36,966 bases of DNA from Synechococcales cyanobacterium CRU_2_2 (GCA_012034805.1 JAAUOP010000038.1:1-36966), one strand, 5' to 3'. Positions 18,341-27,863 are shown, numbered from the stretch's first letter. Notes: generated by a model not told the origin, from the sequence alone. Made by a program: numbers and translations.

Positions 18341-20503
18341 CTACGAACGTGACATAAACTGATCTGAACCGAGGAGCTTCGGGTCTTTGGATTGACCTAT
18401 TCTGAGACCGGAGCTCGGAGCCATGCGCGGAAGCTCCCGAGTCTCATTGACAACGATGCCTGCGACAGCAATGGAGTTGTCGTTGAGATTACTCATGGCC
18501 GCCACCATGGATTCCTTCACCGTCAGATTGGGACGCACGACAAACAGAACGCCGTTGGCATGTTGCCCCATGGTGATGGCATCAGAAGACGCACCCACCG
18601 GCGGCGTGTCGATCAAAACCAATTCATAATGCTTGGCTGCGGTTTGCAACAGCTGCTCCATTTGCTTGGATTCAATCACCGTCGAAGGACGGTTGACCAT
18701 CTCGCCGCAGGATAAAACGTGGAGATTCTCGATCGCGGTGGGCTGCACGGCCTCGTCAAACAGAACAGTGCCGTTCACAACCTGGGTTAGACCCAGGGGA
18801 GAGGCCGCACCTAGCAAGTCGGATTGACGCGGGCTGAGCAAATCCGCATCGATCACCAGGGTTCGGCGCGACAGCATGGCCGAAACCCCTGCCAGACGAG
18901 CCACCACATCAGATTTCCCTTCTCCTTCAACGGTGCTACTCACCACGAGGATGCGGCAATTACCGTTTTGGGCCCCGCGCAGCTCAATGTTCTTGAGCAA
19001 TCTGCGGTGGGGTTCAACCACGGTGGGGGAGTTGAGAAAGGCTTCTAGGGGCAGATCGCCACCGCCCAAGAGCAGGCGACCCGACTGGCGCGGCAAAATA
19101 CCCAAGACCTGGGCATCGGTTGAGGACTCGACTTCCCGAGCACTGCGCACCGTATTGTTGAGGGACTCGAGGAGGAGGATGACGCTACTGGCTAGGACAG
19201 ACGCTGCTGCTGTGGCGAGCACCATGACGACCGGCATCTTCGGACTGCTGGGTTCCGTCGGCTCGTCGGCCAAGCCAATGATGCGAACGTTGCTGAGGAG
19301 TTGTGCTTCGGCGATACGGGCTTCTTGAAGTTTTTTCTGGAGGACATCCAGGTTGCTTTGGGCTTCGGTGCGATCGCGCTCCAAACCCGCTAACATCTGA
19401 CGACGCTCTGGGATGGTCGCAATCTGGGCCTGCAGGAACTGTCGATTTTTCTCTAGCAAACTCAAATGATTCGCTAAGGCAGAGCCTTCCACCGTATTGA
19501 GCACGTAGCGAGAGATCAAATCCTGGCTGAGGTCATCCTTGGCCTCAAGCGCTGCGGGCAACGCATCCGAAGCCGGTAAAAACTGTCTTAAGCGCTTTGT
19601 ATAAAGATTATTGATATCATCGCGTTGCTGAACTAACCCTTGAACCTGGGGATGGCTGTCCTGAAATTTAGCCCGAGCCTGAATGACTTGGGTCTGAATC
19701 TCCAGCAAACGCGTTTTCAAATCCGCCAACTCCTGATCCTGGCCAATGCGGGAGGCTGTGAAGGCTAACTCTGGGGTCTCAAACCCCGTCGTCTTACGCA
19801 GCAGAGCATCCCGAGTTCTTGCCTCTTGAAGCTGTCCGGCGATCGTCCGCTCCTGAGTCTGAATCTCGGAAATGTTGTCTAAAAGCTTCGTGGTCTGGGC
19901 TTCAACATTAACAATCCCATTCTCCTGGCGAAACTTCATCTCCAACGCTTCTGTCGCTTTGAGCTTGGAGCGCTCCTGGGGAATCTGCTGTTCCAAGAAC
20001 TGACGAACCGAAGAAGCCTCTAGCCGAATATCCTCCGCACTCTGGGCCACCACTTCCCCGGCAATGCGGTTGAGCAGGCTAGCGGTCAGTTTGGCATTGG
20101 GATTGCGATGAGTAATTTCAAGAATATTGGTTGCCGGAACCACCGTAACTTCTAAATCCTTGCGTAAGGCCCAAACATCGGGGAGCTTATCAGGCTGAAT
20201 CTGACGAGCACCCGCCTCTTGAAGGAGGGCACTGGTGAGCACCCGCTCGGATTTGACCAGCTCCGCCTGGGTCGCCATGGGATCGGTGCTGTTCGAAAAG
20301 CGTCCAGGTGCACGGGTCAAAGCCTGACCAATCTCCGAGACACTCACCTCTGGATCTTCCACAGACAGACGCACCGAAGACTGGTAGGTCGGCGCAGCGG
20401 TCAATAAGTAGAGAGCCCCACCCCCAATAACCGAGGAAAATGTGAGCAGTGCAGGCAGCCAATGGCGTTTGACAGGGGGCAATATCGACGAAAGATTATC
20501 CAT
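18341..20503 (-). CDS. Wzc-like polysaccharide co-polymerase with BY-kinase domain
   Basis: From ATG 20503 the product is 720 residues. An upstream extension to 20596 overlaps the preceding gene and is not family-like. A first membrane helix (residues ~15-37, LPALLTFSSVIGGGALYLLT) starts a Wzz-type chain-length domain. A long coiled-coil region (~190-410) is followed by a second helix around 425-450. The cytoplasmic kinase domain has Walker A VEGEGKSD (~525), Walker A' VIDADLLSP (~550) and Walker B LVLIDTPPVG (~628). Such proteins set polymer length and drive export with Wza-like partners. The C-terminal tail ends GSDQFMSRS and contains no tyrosine, so the usual Tyr-cluster autophosphorylation site is missing. 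The Walker A Thr is Asp (GKSD instead of GKST), which may weaken activity. The gene is in the - strand EPS operon. Confidence 0.92.
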   Translation of the reverse strand: MDNLSSILPPVKRHWLPALLTFSSVIGGGALYLLTAAPTYQSSVRLSVEDPEVSVSEIGQALTRAPGRFSNSTDPMATQAELVKSERVLTSALLQEAGARQIQPDKLPDVWALRKDLEVTVVPATNILEITHRNPNAKLTASLLNRIAGEVVAQSAEDIRLEASSVRQFLEQQIPQERSKLKATEALEMKFRQENGIVNVEAQTTKLLDNISEIQTQERTIAGQLQEARTRDALLRKTTGFETPELAFTASRIGQDQELADLKTRLLEIQTQVIQARAKFQDSHPQVQGLVQQRDDINNLYTKRLRQFLPASDALPAALEAKDDLSQDLISRYVLNTVEGSALANHLSLLEKNRQFLQAQIATIPERRQMLAGLERDRTEAQSNLDVLQKKLQEARIAEAQLLSNVRIIGLADEPTEPSSPKMPVVMVLATAAASVLASSVILLLESLNNTVRSAREVESSTDAQVLGILPRQSGRLLLGGGDLPLEAFLNSPTVVEPHRRLLKNIELRGAQNGNCRILVVSSTVEGEGKSDVVARLAGVSAMLSRRTLVIDADLLSPRQSDLLGAASPLGLTQVVNGTVLFDEAVQPTAIENLHVLSCGEMVNRPSTVIESKQMEQLLQTAAKHYELVLIDTPPVGASSDAITMGQHANGVLFVVRPNLTVKESMVAAMSNLNDNSIAVAGIVVNETRELPRMAPSSGLRIGQSKDPKLLGSDQFMSRS

Positions 20504-20558
20504 ATTAAGTTTAGGAATGAAGCTGTTGACCCAGCCGAAGCAGATCGAGGGAGCAAGC

Positions 20559-21772
20559 TCACCCCCCAGGAATAGAAACTTTGTTTTTCTGTGCAATTAT
20601 TCCCTGGGGTTCCGACGTCGTAACAGGCAAGGCCGCTTTTGGAAGCCCGAGCAACGTCGAATGGAGCTGAAAACTGTCTCCGACAACCCGCTCCCAGCTG
20701 TAATGTTCGCGGACATAGATTTGAGCTTGCTGGGCCATTGCCTGCATCTGTTGAGAATTGGACATAGCCCAGGATAGCTTACTGATACAGTCGTCAAGAT
20801 CACAGGCCCGGAAGGTAAGACCCCGACTCTCGCCCAAAAGTTGCCGGTGAGGCGCAATATTGCTGGCAACGATCGGCAGCCCCTCCTGCATCGCCTCCAG
20901 CATGGCCAGCGGCAGGCCTTCGATCTCCGAGGGAAGCACAAACAAGCCAGCCCCCCGCATGACCTCTGCTAGATATCGTCCTTTCAACACACCGGTGAAC
21001 AAAATATCAGGGTCGTGGTCTGCCAAGGCTAGGAGCTTGGCCTGGAAAGAAGGCGTCTCGCTACTGCCGCCCACCACGGCAAGCTTCCACCCCTGTGCCT
21101 GCAAACGACGAAAGGCCTGAATCAGAAGGTCGGGGCATTTTTCTGGCACCAGTCTGCCCAAAAAACCAGGTAACGCTTGGGCTCCAATCCCAAGCTGCGG
21201 GCAAAGGTAAAGTCCTGATCGGAGGGCGCATATTTGGCTGGGCCATTGGGAATATAAACCGTTTCTCGGCCGTAGGTGATCCAGAAATAGCGGCGTAGCT
21301 CCTGGGAGACGACGACGAGTTCATCGGCGCACCGCACCGCAATTTTTTCACCAGAACGAATCAGAGCGCTTGAAAGATTGCCCCACTTGACTCGTTGCCA
21401 GTCTAAACCGTGGCAAAAGACAACGACTTTGGCTGAGGAGGCGACAGCCGGCAACCAAGCAAAAAGCGCAGGGCCTAAGGCGTGAACATGCACCACGTCA
21501 TAGCGGTGCAGGAGGGTTGCGAAGCAGGCTCCCAGAGCAGAGCTCACGAGGGCATCTGCGCCTCTAATCGCAGGAAACGAAGGCAGGGAAATGACACGAA
21601 CTCCATCAAAGTCGTAGCGGTCAAAGGCAGGTAGGTCGATGTAGGAGGAGCGTGCGTACAAATCGACGCTATGACCTGCTGCCACCATGCGCGGATAAAC
21701 CTCTGCGCAATAATGTTCGATTCCTCCTTGGCCTGGGGGTAATCCCTTCGCACCGATAACGGCAATTCTCAT
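20559..21772 (-). pseudogene. Glycosyltransferase family 4, split by a frameshift
   Basis: The N-terminal half (ATG 21772; MRIAVIGAKGLPPGQGGIEH, the GT4 glycine-rich start) runs to RYLVF and then hits a new frame ending in TGA at 21122-21124. The C-terminal half continues in the next frame as LGRLVPEKCPDLLIQAFRRL, with the donor-site motif PSEIEGLPLAMLEAMQEGLP (EX7E) down to a stop at 20559. Adding one T to the six-T run (A run 21160-21165) joins them as RYLVFLGRLVPEKCP, exactly the GT4 inter-domain junction. Joined length is about 404 residues, normal for GT4. Both halves keep intact motifs, so the break is either recent, an assembly error, or bypassed by slippage. The gene lies 55 bases upstream of the Wzc-like start. 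Confidence 0.88.
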
Positions 21773-21850
21773 TAAGCGGCCCTCATTGCTTGACAAATAC
21801 CACGACGCGATCGAATGAAAATAGGTAAAAAAAATACTCCAGACAACAGC

Positions 21851-23154
21851 TCAGACAATGAGTTGAGCCTCCCAACGGCTGAGCAGTTGCTGGTAGATTT
21901 CCTCGATGACACGACTGGCTTCATAGGGGTGTGAATCCTCAAGGCAAGATGCCTGGGGATAGCGATCGGGATGGTTGAGCACCTGGGCGATCGCTGCGGC
22001 GATCGCCTCCGGTTCCCGCGCATCACACACGACACCGCTCGCCTGGGAGAGCAGCTTGGGCGTCTCACCACAGCGGGTGGTGACAATCGGTACACCGCAA
22101 GCCAGAGCTTCGAGCACCACAAGCGGCAAACCTTCGTAGCGGCTGGTAAGGATGCACAGATCAGCGCACTGGTGTAATGCAATGAGCTGCTCTTGGGGCT
22201 GGGCTCCCAGGAGCGAAACCCCAGGCCCGATGCCCAAACGCTCGATCTCAGCTTGCATGGACTCCATTAGCTCGCCGTCACCGGCCACGAGCAGATGCAC
22301 GGGCTGGCTGTTCGTGCGTCGCACCTCGGCAAAGGATTGAAGCAGTAGTAAGGGATCTTTCTGGGGATGTAGCCGCCCTGCAAACAGCAGCAAGCGGGTG
22401 TCTTCAGTCAGTTTGAGACGCTCACAGAGCGATCGCCGCGATCGCCTCCGAGCCTCGTCGGAAAGGGGATAAAACAGCTCGGTATCGACCGTATTCCGCA
22501 CCAGGGAGACCCGCTCGGCAATGTCTGGATAGTGGGCTTGGTAAAATGCCTTCGACTCGGAGTTACAAGAGAGAATCTGGGGAAACTTCCGGATGAGTAG
22601 GGCTTCCAGCGCTAGATATGCCTGGGGAAACCGTCGCCAAAGTATCGTCCTTGGTTCAGGCTTCGCTTTCGTTTTGCCCTGGATTGTTTTGCCCTGGATT
22701 GTTTTGCCCTGGATTGTGGTGAGCTTGGCCCCCTTGGCCTGAGCTTCCTTGTCCTGGATCACCTGGGAAAGAATGTCATTGTGCACAAAAAGGGTTTTTC
22801 ACCCGCCCAGCCAAAGGTCGCCAACCCGGGCTCTAAGCGGTGAAAATGCATGAAATCGGAGGCCAGATGTCGCTTCATCAGCGCCAGAGTATAACGCAGA
22901 GTCGTCGGAACCCACTGGCGGCGGTTATCATCCTCAATTCGAAATAGCGGCATAAAAAGTATCTCTCGACCCTTAAGGCTGATCTGGTGCCAAACGCCGG
23001 GCCGGAGCTCTGACGTGCTGGTCACACCCACGAGACGTAAACGCAAGCTATCTGGCGCATACTTCACAAAAGAGCCAATGATCGTCTGGATACCACCAAT
23101 GGTGGCATTCAGGGGATCATACTGATAAAAAATAGTCAATACGGGCTTTCGCAT
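21851..23154 (-). pseudogene. Glycosyltransferase family 4, split by a frameshift
   Basis: The first frame (ATG 23154; VLTIFYQYDPLNATIGGIQT, a GT4-like acceptor start with GGIQT) runs 131 residues to a TGA soon after GEKPFL. The second frame carries VHNDILSQVIQDKEAQ, LVRNTVDTELFYPLSDEARR, LLLFAGRLHPQKDPLLLLQS and the EX7E motif in SRYEGLPLVVLEALACGVPI. Adding one T to the five-T run (A run 22787-22791) joins them as GEKPFFVHNDILS, giving about 434 residues. A 15-bp triplicated insert (22671-22715) encodes IQGKT three times in the acceptor domain. It is the first gene of the - strand polysaccharide operon, 78 bases before the next GT4. Acceptor and donor are unknown. Confidence 0.88.
22671..22715. 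repeat. 15-bp tandem repeat, 3 copies, in a GT4 gene
   Basis: Three identical units gttttgccctggatt at 22671, 22686 and 22701 encode IQGKT repeated on the - strand. The insert is in frame and lies between helices of the acceptor domain. Confidence 0.95.
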
Positions 23155-23941
23155 ACAAAATTAAGTTCCCATGGATTAACCCGGAGGTAATCTGGACTGG
23201 GGATTACACAGAAACTGGAAAACACCCACCCGTATCTAAGAGTGCTCTAAGACGAGTTAACTAATCAACCCCCATCTCACTATCTTGCGCATCTAGGCGT
23301 ACGGGATAACATCTGAAAATACCTTGTTGACAGTAAAATCTATCAATAAGCATCGAATAAGCAAGGGTCGATCAAATTCAGTCAAAACACTCGGACTATT
23401 CAAGAACATTGTATAGAGCGTGACCGTTGATCCCGTTGAGCCACGGTTCCACTTGACGGTTTCTTAAATTAGCCATCTTGTATGTGAGCTTGCGATAAAG
23501 GACGCCATACATAAAAACACCTTGAGAACTGGGTTTAAGGCTTAGATTCGGTCTCTGGCCCTAGGGTGCGGCATGGGCTGGCTGTGAGAATAATTTGGGC
23601 AAAGCGCTCAGGGCACCATTGGACAAAACATTTCAATCCAGCAATTCATCAACGCGTTGGTGTTTAGGATTCCTGGGTCTAGCGGTGGCTGGGAGAGTTA
23701 AATGATCCTTTATGGAATGGCGGAAGAATGTGTGTTTACGATGAAGTGCTCGGCGATCGCGACCGCGATCGCGCAGTTATGCCGGGGCCTATGGGTATAA
23801 TTTTGGCTAGTTGCCTCTTAAGAGAGGCTTTTGAGTAGTTCGTCTGGCGACATATTTATAAAGTCTACGTTTCGGTTGAATGGGTCTTTACGCGGTTTTA
23901 GTTTTAATGTCCAAGATCTCAGTCAAGGGATTTTAATTTTT
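23155..23941. promoter_or_regulatory. Divergent control region between the EPS operon and the rfbF module
   Basis: The 787-base gap separates the first gene of the - strand polysaccharide operon from rfbF on +. It is AT-richer than the flanking genes and should hold promoters for both units. I see a TTGACA at 23327-23332 and two HIP1 octamers near 23753-23772, but no -10 element at a standard distance and no palindromic operator. The frame open from 23831 into rfbF is not family-like before the ATG at 23942. Confidence 0.5.
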
Positions 23942-24727
23942 ATGAAAGCAGTGATATTTGCGGGTGGCTTTGGGACTCGTCTCAGTGAAGAGACCAGCGT
24001 TCGTCCGAAGCCCATGGTCGAGATCGGAGGCCGACCGATTCTCTGGCACATTATGAAAACCTACTCCATGCATGGCATCGATGAGTTTGTCATCTGCTGT
24101 GGTTATAAGGGCTACGTGATTAAGGAATATTTTGCCAATTATTTCTTGCACATGTCCGATGTGACCTTTGACATGGCCGAAAACCGGATGACAGTCCATG
24201 AGCGAAGTGCCGAACCTTGGAAGGTGACTCTGGTGGATACGGGGCTCAATACAATGACCGGAGGACGTTTGCGACGGGTGCGTGAATATATTGGCAACGA
24301 AACTTTCTGTCTCACCTATGGCGACGGGGTCAGTAATGTCAATGTGACAGAGCTGCTCGAATTCCATCGGAACAAGGGAGGACTGGCGACCATGACGACT
24401 GTCCAGCCGCCAGGTCGCTTCGGTGCAATCTCCCTACAAAAGGACGAGACGACGATCCACAGTTTTCAGGAAAAGCCCGAGGGCGATGGGGCCTGGGTAA
24501 ATGGGGGCTATTTTGTCTTGGAGCCCGAGGTCATCGATTATGTCCAGGGAGACAAGACGGTTTGGGAGCAAGAGCCCCTGGAGAAGCTAGCCCAGATGGG
24601 ACAACTTTCGGCCTATAAGCACAAGGGGTTTTGGCAGCCGATGGATACGCTGCGAGATAAGAGCTATTTGGAGGAGATGTGGAATGCAGGCCAAGCGCCC
24701 TGGAAGGTTTGGACGGACGATCGCTAG
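23942..24727 (+). CDS. rfbF: Glucose-1-phosphate cytidylyltransferase
   Basis: The enzyme makes CDP-glucose from CTP and glucose-1-phosphate, the entry to CDP-sugars. From ATG 23942 it is 261 residues, matching RfbF length. The nucleotidyltransferase signature is at residues 5-27: FAGGFGTRL, then [18 protein letters not shown]. Other conserved segments are [39 protein letters not shown] and [16 protein letters not shown]. No CDP-glucose 4,6-dehydratase (rfbG) lies next to it, unlike classical dideoxyhexose loci. The downstream + strand genes probably form one operon with it. Confidence 0.95.
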   Translation: MKAVIFAGGFGTRLSEETSVRPKPMVEIGGRPILWHIMKTYSMHGIDEFVICCGYKGYVIKEYFANYFLHMSDVTFDMAENRMTVHERSAEPWKVTLVDTGLNTMTGGRLRRVREYIGNETFCLTYGDGVSNVNVTELLEFHRNKGGLATMTTVQPPGRFGAISLQKDETTIHSFQEKPEGDGAWVNGGYFVLEPEVIDYVQGDKTVWEQEPLEKLAQMGQLSAYKHKGFWQPMDTLRDKSYLEEMWNAGQAPWKVWTDDR

Positions 24728-24830
24728 CCTAACTTGCACGGGGCGATCGCGCCGATCTCGCTCGTGATCTATCCACAAACGAAGGTCAATCGACCCAAAT
24801 CAACTCACAAAAATTAATCTACCCAACGAC

Positions 24831-24861
24831 CGACGACACAATTACCGACGACGACACAATT
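24831..24861. repeat. 13-bp direct repeat, 18-bp period, just before the lhgO start
   Basis: The sequence cgacgacacaatt occurs at 24831-24843 and again at 24849-24861, directly before the GAGGAAGG ribosome-binding site. It looks like a tandem duplication that moved the leader of the gene. Confidence 0.8.
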
Positions 24862-24875
24862 GAGGAAGGATGCAG

Positions 24876-26102
24876 ATGATTTATGACTATGCGGTGGTCG
24901 GCGGCGGCATCGTCGGTCTCTCGGTTGCCATGACCTTGGGCCAACGGTTCCCTGATGCCAAAATTTTGGTGCTCGAAAAAGAGTCTGAATGGGCTCACCA
25001 CCAAACGGGCAACAACAGCGGCGTGATTCACGCGGGGGTGTATTACAAACCCGGTAGCTTTAAGGCCAAGTTTAGCCGCGCGGGCTCCCGCTCCATGGTG
25101 GAGTTTTGTCAGCAGCACAATATTCCCCACGAGGTTTGTGGCAAGGTGATCGTCGCGGTGGATGACGGTGAGCGGCCGCGTTTGGAGAATTTATACCAGC
25201 GAGGTCTGGAAAACGGACTGCCGGTGCATCGCATTACGGCGGAAGAAGTCAAAGAGCACGAGCCCTATGTCAAAGCAGTGGCGGGGATTTGGGTCGAATC
25301 AACTGGCATTGCCGACTACCGCCAAGTCTGTCATAAGTATGCGGAAATTGCCCAGAACCAGGGCGCGGATCTGTGGCTGAACACGAAGGTGTTGCGCTTG
25401 GGCAATGCCGGGCGTGAGCAGGTGATTCAGACGAACCAGGGGGATTTTACGGCGAGGTTTCTGGTCAATTGTGCCGGATTGTTTAGCGATCGCATCGCCA
25501 AGCTCGGCCAAGTCGATCCCCAGGCTAAAATCATCCCCTTTCGAGGCGAATATTACGAACTCGTCCCCGAAAAACGTCACCTGGTCAAGGGTCTGATTTA
25601 CCCCGTGCCCAACCCCGATTTTCCCTTCCTGGGCGTTCACTTTACCCGCATGATTGATGGTAGCGTCCATGCTGGCCCCAATGCGGTTCTGAGCCTGAAG
25701 CGCGAGGGCTACACCAAGACCGACTTTGACCTGGGCGACTTTGCCGAAGTGATGACCTACCCTGGCTTTTGGAAGCTGGCCGCCAAACATGCCGATGAAG
25801 GCATCCAGGAAATTATTCGTTCCTTCAGCAAAGCCGCCTTCGTCAAGAGCTTGCAGGGCTTGATTCCTGAAGTTCAGATGGCGGATGTGGTTCCCACCCA
25901 CGCCGGGGTGCGCGCCCAGGCGCTGATGAACACGGGCCAGTTGGTGGACGACTTTTTGATTGTGGAGGGCGAAAATGCCATTCACGTTTGCAATGCACCG
26001 TCCCCGGCGGCGACGTCGTCGCTGGAAATTGGCAAGTTTGTTGTGGAAAAGATTGCCCAGTCGGTGGGTAAATCGCCACGTACGGCTGCGATCGCAGGTT
26101 AG
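24876..26102 (+). CDS. lhgO: L-2-hydroxyglutarate oxidase-like FAD enzyme
   Basis: The 408-residue product belongs to the DAO/LhgO family, with the FAD Rossmann motif VVGGGIVGLS at residues 7-16. It then has HQTGNNSGVIHAGVYYKPGS, the family hallmark after the dinucleotide fold, with LVNCAGLFSDRIAKLG and a C-terminal HAGVRAQAL. The ATG at 24876 is preferred over 24870, because GAGGAAGG lies 6 bases before it and would be directly adjacent to the earlier one. LhgO oxidises L-2-hydroxyglutarate to 2-oxoglutarate. In this position, between rfbF and an epimerase, it may instead act on a sugar-derived hydroxyacid or serve the same pathway. That is inference from context. Confidence 0.88.
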   Translation: MIYDYAVVGGGIVGLSVAMTLGQRFPDAKILVLEKESEWAHHQTGNNSGVIHAGVYYKPGSFKAKFSRAGSRSMVEFCQQHNIPHEVCGKVIVAVDDGERPRLENLYQRGLENGLPVHRITAEEVKEHEPYVKAVAGIWVESTGIADYRQVCHKYAEIAQNQGADLWLNTKVLRLGNAGREQVIQTNQGDFTARFLVNCAGLFSDRIAKLGQVDPQAKIIPFRGEYYELVPEKRHLVKGLIYPVPNPDFPFLGVHFTRMIDGSVHAGPNAVLSLKREGYTKTDFDLGDFAEVMTYPGFWKLAAKHADEGIQEIIRSFSKAAFVKSLQGLIPEVQMADVVPTHAGVRAQALMNTGQLVDDFLIVEGENAIHVCNAPSPAATSSLEIGKFVVEKIAQSVGKSPRTAAIAG

Positions 26103-26139
26103 GTTTTATACTTAGTTCTACCTTCTACGGATTATTCCC

Positions 26140-27161
26140 ATGAACGTTCTTGTCACCGGTACCGAAGGCTATTTAGGGTGTTTGCTGGCTCCCCTGTTGA
26201 TTGAGCGGGGTCATGAGGTTACGGCGGTCGATACGGGTTTTATAAGTCTGGCTGGCTGTATAACGGCACCAGCAAGACCGCGAAGACGCTGACGAAGGAT
26301 ATTCGCAACATTGAGCTCGAGGACTTGGCGGGGATTGAGGCGATCGTCCACATGGCCGAGTTGTCCAACGATCCCACCGGGCAGTTGTCGCCGACGATTA
26401 CCTACGACATCAACCACAAAGGCTCCGTGCGATTGGCAGAACTCGCGAAGCAGGCGGGTGTACGCCGCTTTATCTACATGTCCTCTTGCAGCGTCTACGG
26501 CGTAGCGACGGATGGCGACATCACCGAGGAATCTGCCGTCAACCCACAAACCGCCTATGCCGAGTGCAAAACCTTGGTCGAACGGGATTTGCAGCCGATG
26601 GCAGACGACAATTTTTCGCCGACGTTTATGCGGAATTCAACGGCCTTTGGTGCGTCGCCCCGGATGCGGTTTGACATTGTGTTGAACAATTTGGCCGGTT
26701 TGGCTTGGACGACAAAAGAAATTAGTATGACCAGTGACGGTACGCCCTGGCGTCCGCTGGTGCATGCGTTGGACATTGCCAAGTCAATTTATTGCGCGCT
26801 GGAAGCGCCCCGCGACATCATCCACAACCAAATTTTCAATGTGGGCGATTCGGCTCAAAACTACCAAGTGCGTCAGATTGCTGAAATTGTTGCCGCGACC
26901 TTTCCGGGCTGCCAGCTGAGCTTTGGCGAGAATGGTTCGGACAACCGCAGCTATCGGGTTTCCTTTGACAAAATCAATACTCAGCTACCTGGCTTTAAGT
27001 GTGAGTGGAATGCGGAGCGCGGAGCGAAGCAGCTCTATGATGTCTTCTCCCAAATCGACATGACCCAGGAGATGTTTGAGTCTCGTGGATTTACGCGGCT
27101 GAAGCAGTTGGAGTATTTGATTCGGACTCAGCAAATTGACCAGGATTTCTTCTGGAAATAG
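26140..27161 (+). pseudogene. NAD-dependent epimerase/dehydratase (SDR), frame broken near residue 34
   Basis: From ATG 26140 the product starts MNVLVTGTEGYLGCLLAPLL (GxxGxxG at residues 7-13) and reaches AVDTGF, where a four-T run (26238-26241) is followed by the wrong frame ending in TGA. The restored frame (one extra T) continues YKSGWLYNGTSKTAKTLTKD, then DIRNIELEDLAGIEAIVHMA. It also has the SDR catalytic region SSCSVYG with YAECK (Tyr-x3-Lys), and ends LKQLEYLIRTQQIDQDFFWK. Restored length is 340 residues, normal for extended SDRs such as sugar 4-epimerases or 4,6-dehydratases. An internal start at 26325 would lack the NAD-binding fold and could not work alone. The gene lies 37 bases after lhgO. 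The substrate is unknown. Confidence 0.88.
26238..26241 (+). other. Frame-break site 4: coding T4 in the epimerase gene
   Basis: The strand reads GGT TTT ATA AGT. A -1 slip, or one added T, gives GGT TTT TAT AAG, encoding the expected G-F-Y-K. This is the shortest of the five broken runs. Confidence 0.8.
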
Positions 27162-27291
27162 GACAAACGCGGTTCGGTGCACCGAACCGGAATAGCCGGG
27201 CGATCGCGGTTCGTTGCATTGGGCTGGAACAGCCGGGCGATCGCGGTTCGTTGCATCGAGCCGGAACAGCCGGACGAACGCGGTTCGTCCC
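27161..27291. repeat. 37-bp tandem repeat (3.5 copies) with palindromic ends
   Basis: Units start at 27161, 27198 and 27235, with a partial fourth at 27272. All share cgcggttcg and end gaa(t/c)agcc. Unit 1 contains the perfect palindrome CGGTTCGGTGCACCGAACCG (27170-27189). The partial unit 4 is GGACGAAC-GCG-GTTCGTCC, an 8-bp hairpin (27272-27290) of the type seen in interspersed repeats of cyanobacterial genomes. The array starts at the last base of the epimerase stop and lies just upstream of the RmlC-like gene. Confidence 0.9.
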
Positions 27292-27317
27292 TACCATCTC
27301 ATCCAACAATTAAATCT

Positions 27318-27863
27318 ATGAAATTTACTGAGACCAAACTCAAAGGCGCGTTTATTATCGACGTCGAGGTTATGGCGGACGATCGCGGTGGTTTTGCCCG
27401 TACGTTTTGTGCCAAGGAATTTGAGGCCCATGGTCTCAAATCCACCTTTGTCCAATGCAACATGTCCTACAACTTCAAGGCTGGGACGCTGCGCGGCATG
27501 CACTATCAAGTTGCACCCGCTTGCGAAACCAAGCTGGTGCGTTGCACCAAGGGCGCGATTTATGACGCCATTATCGACATGCGGCCCGACTCGCCGACGT
27601 ACAAAGAATATATTGGCGTGGAGCTGACCGAAGACAACCACCGGGCGCTGCTGGTGCCGGAAATGTTTGCCCATGGCTACCAGGCGCTGACCGATGGCGC
27701 GGAGGTGGTCTATCAAGTGGGTGAGTTTTATACACCGGGCTACGAGCGAGGTCTGCGTTACGACGATCCAGCCTTTGGGATTGAGTGGCCCATGGACGTG
27801 ACCGTGATTTCGGAGAAGGATGCGGCTTGGGCTGCATTTGGCGCTGAACCTGCGATCGCCTAA
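27318..27863 (+). CDS. dTDP-4-dehydrorhamnose 3,5-epimerase-like (RmlC cupin)
   Basis: From ATG 27318 the product is 181 residues, the RmlC length. The 47 upstream codons of the open frame translate the tandem repeat and are excluded. Conserved RmlC features are DDRGGFARTFC (~21-31), LRGMHYQVAP with the catalytic His at residue 62, MFAHGYQAL (His 119), and GLRYDDPAFGIEWP near the end. In classical pathways RmlC epimerises C3 and C5 of a 4-keto-6-deoxy sugar. The neighbouring rfbF suggests the donor here is a CDP-sugar rather than dTDP-rhamnose, since no rmlA, rmlB or rmlD is visible. I therefore leave the symbol blank. Confidence 0.88.
   Translation: MKFTETKLKGAFIIDVEVMADDRGGFARTFCAKEFEAHGLKSTFVQCNMSYNFKAGTLRGMHYQVAPACETKLVRCTKGAIYDAIIDMRPDSPTYKEYIGVELTEDNHRALLVPEMFAHGYQALTDGAEVVYQVGEFYTPGYERGLRYDDPAFGIEWPMDVTVISEKDAAWAAFGAEPAIA

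Noticed and set aside
18341..20596. Start of the Wzc-like gene at 20596
   Set aside because: The extra 31 residues overlap the end of the upstream GT4 gene and precede the natural start MDNLSSILPPVKRH at 20503.
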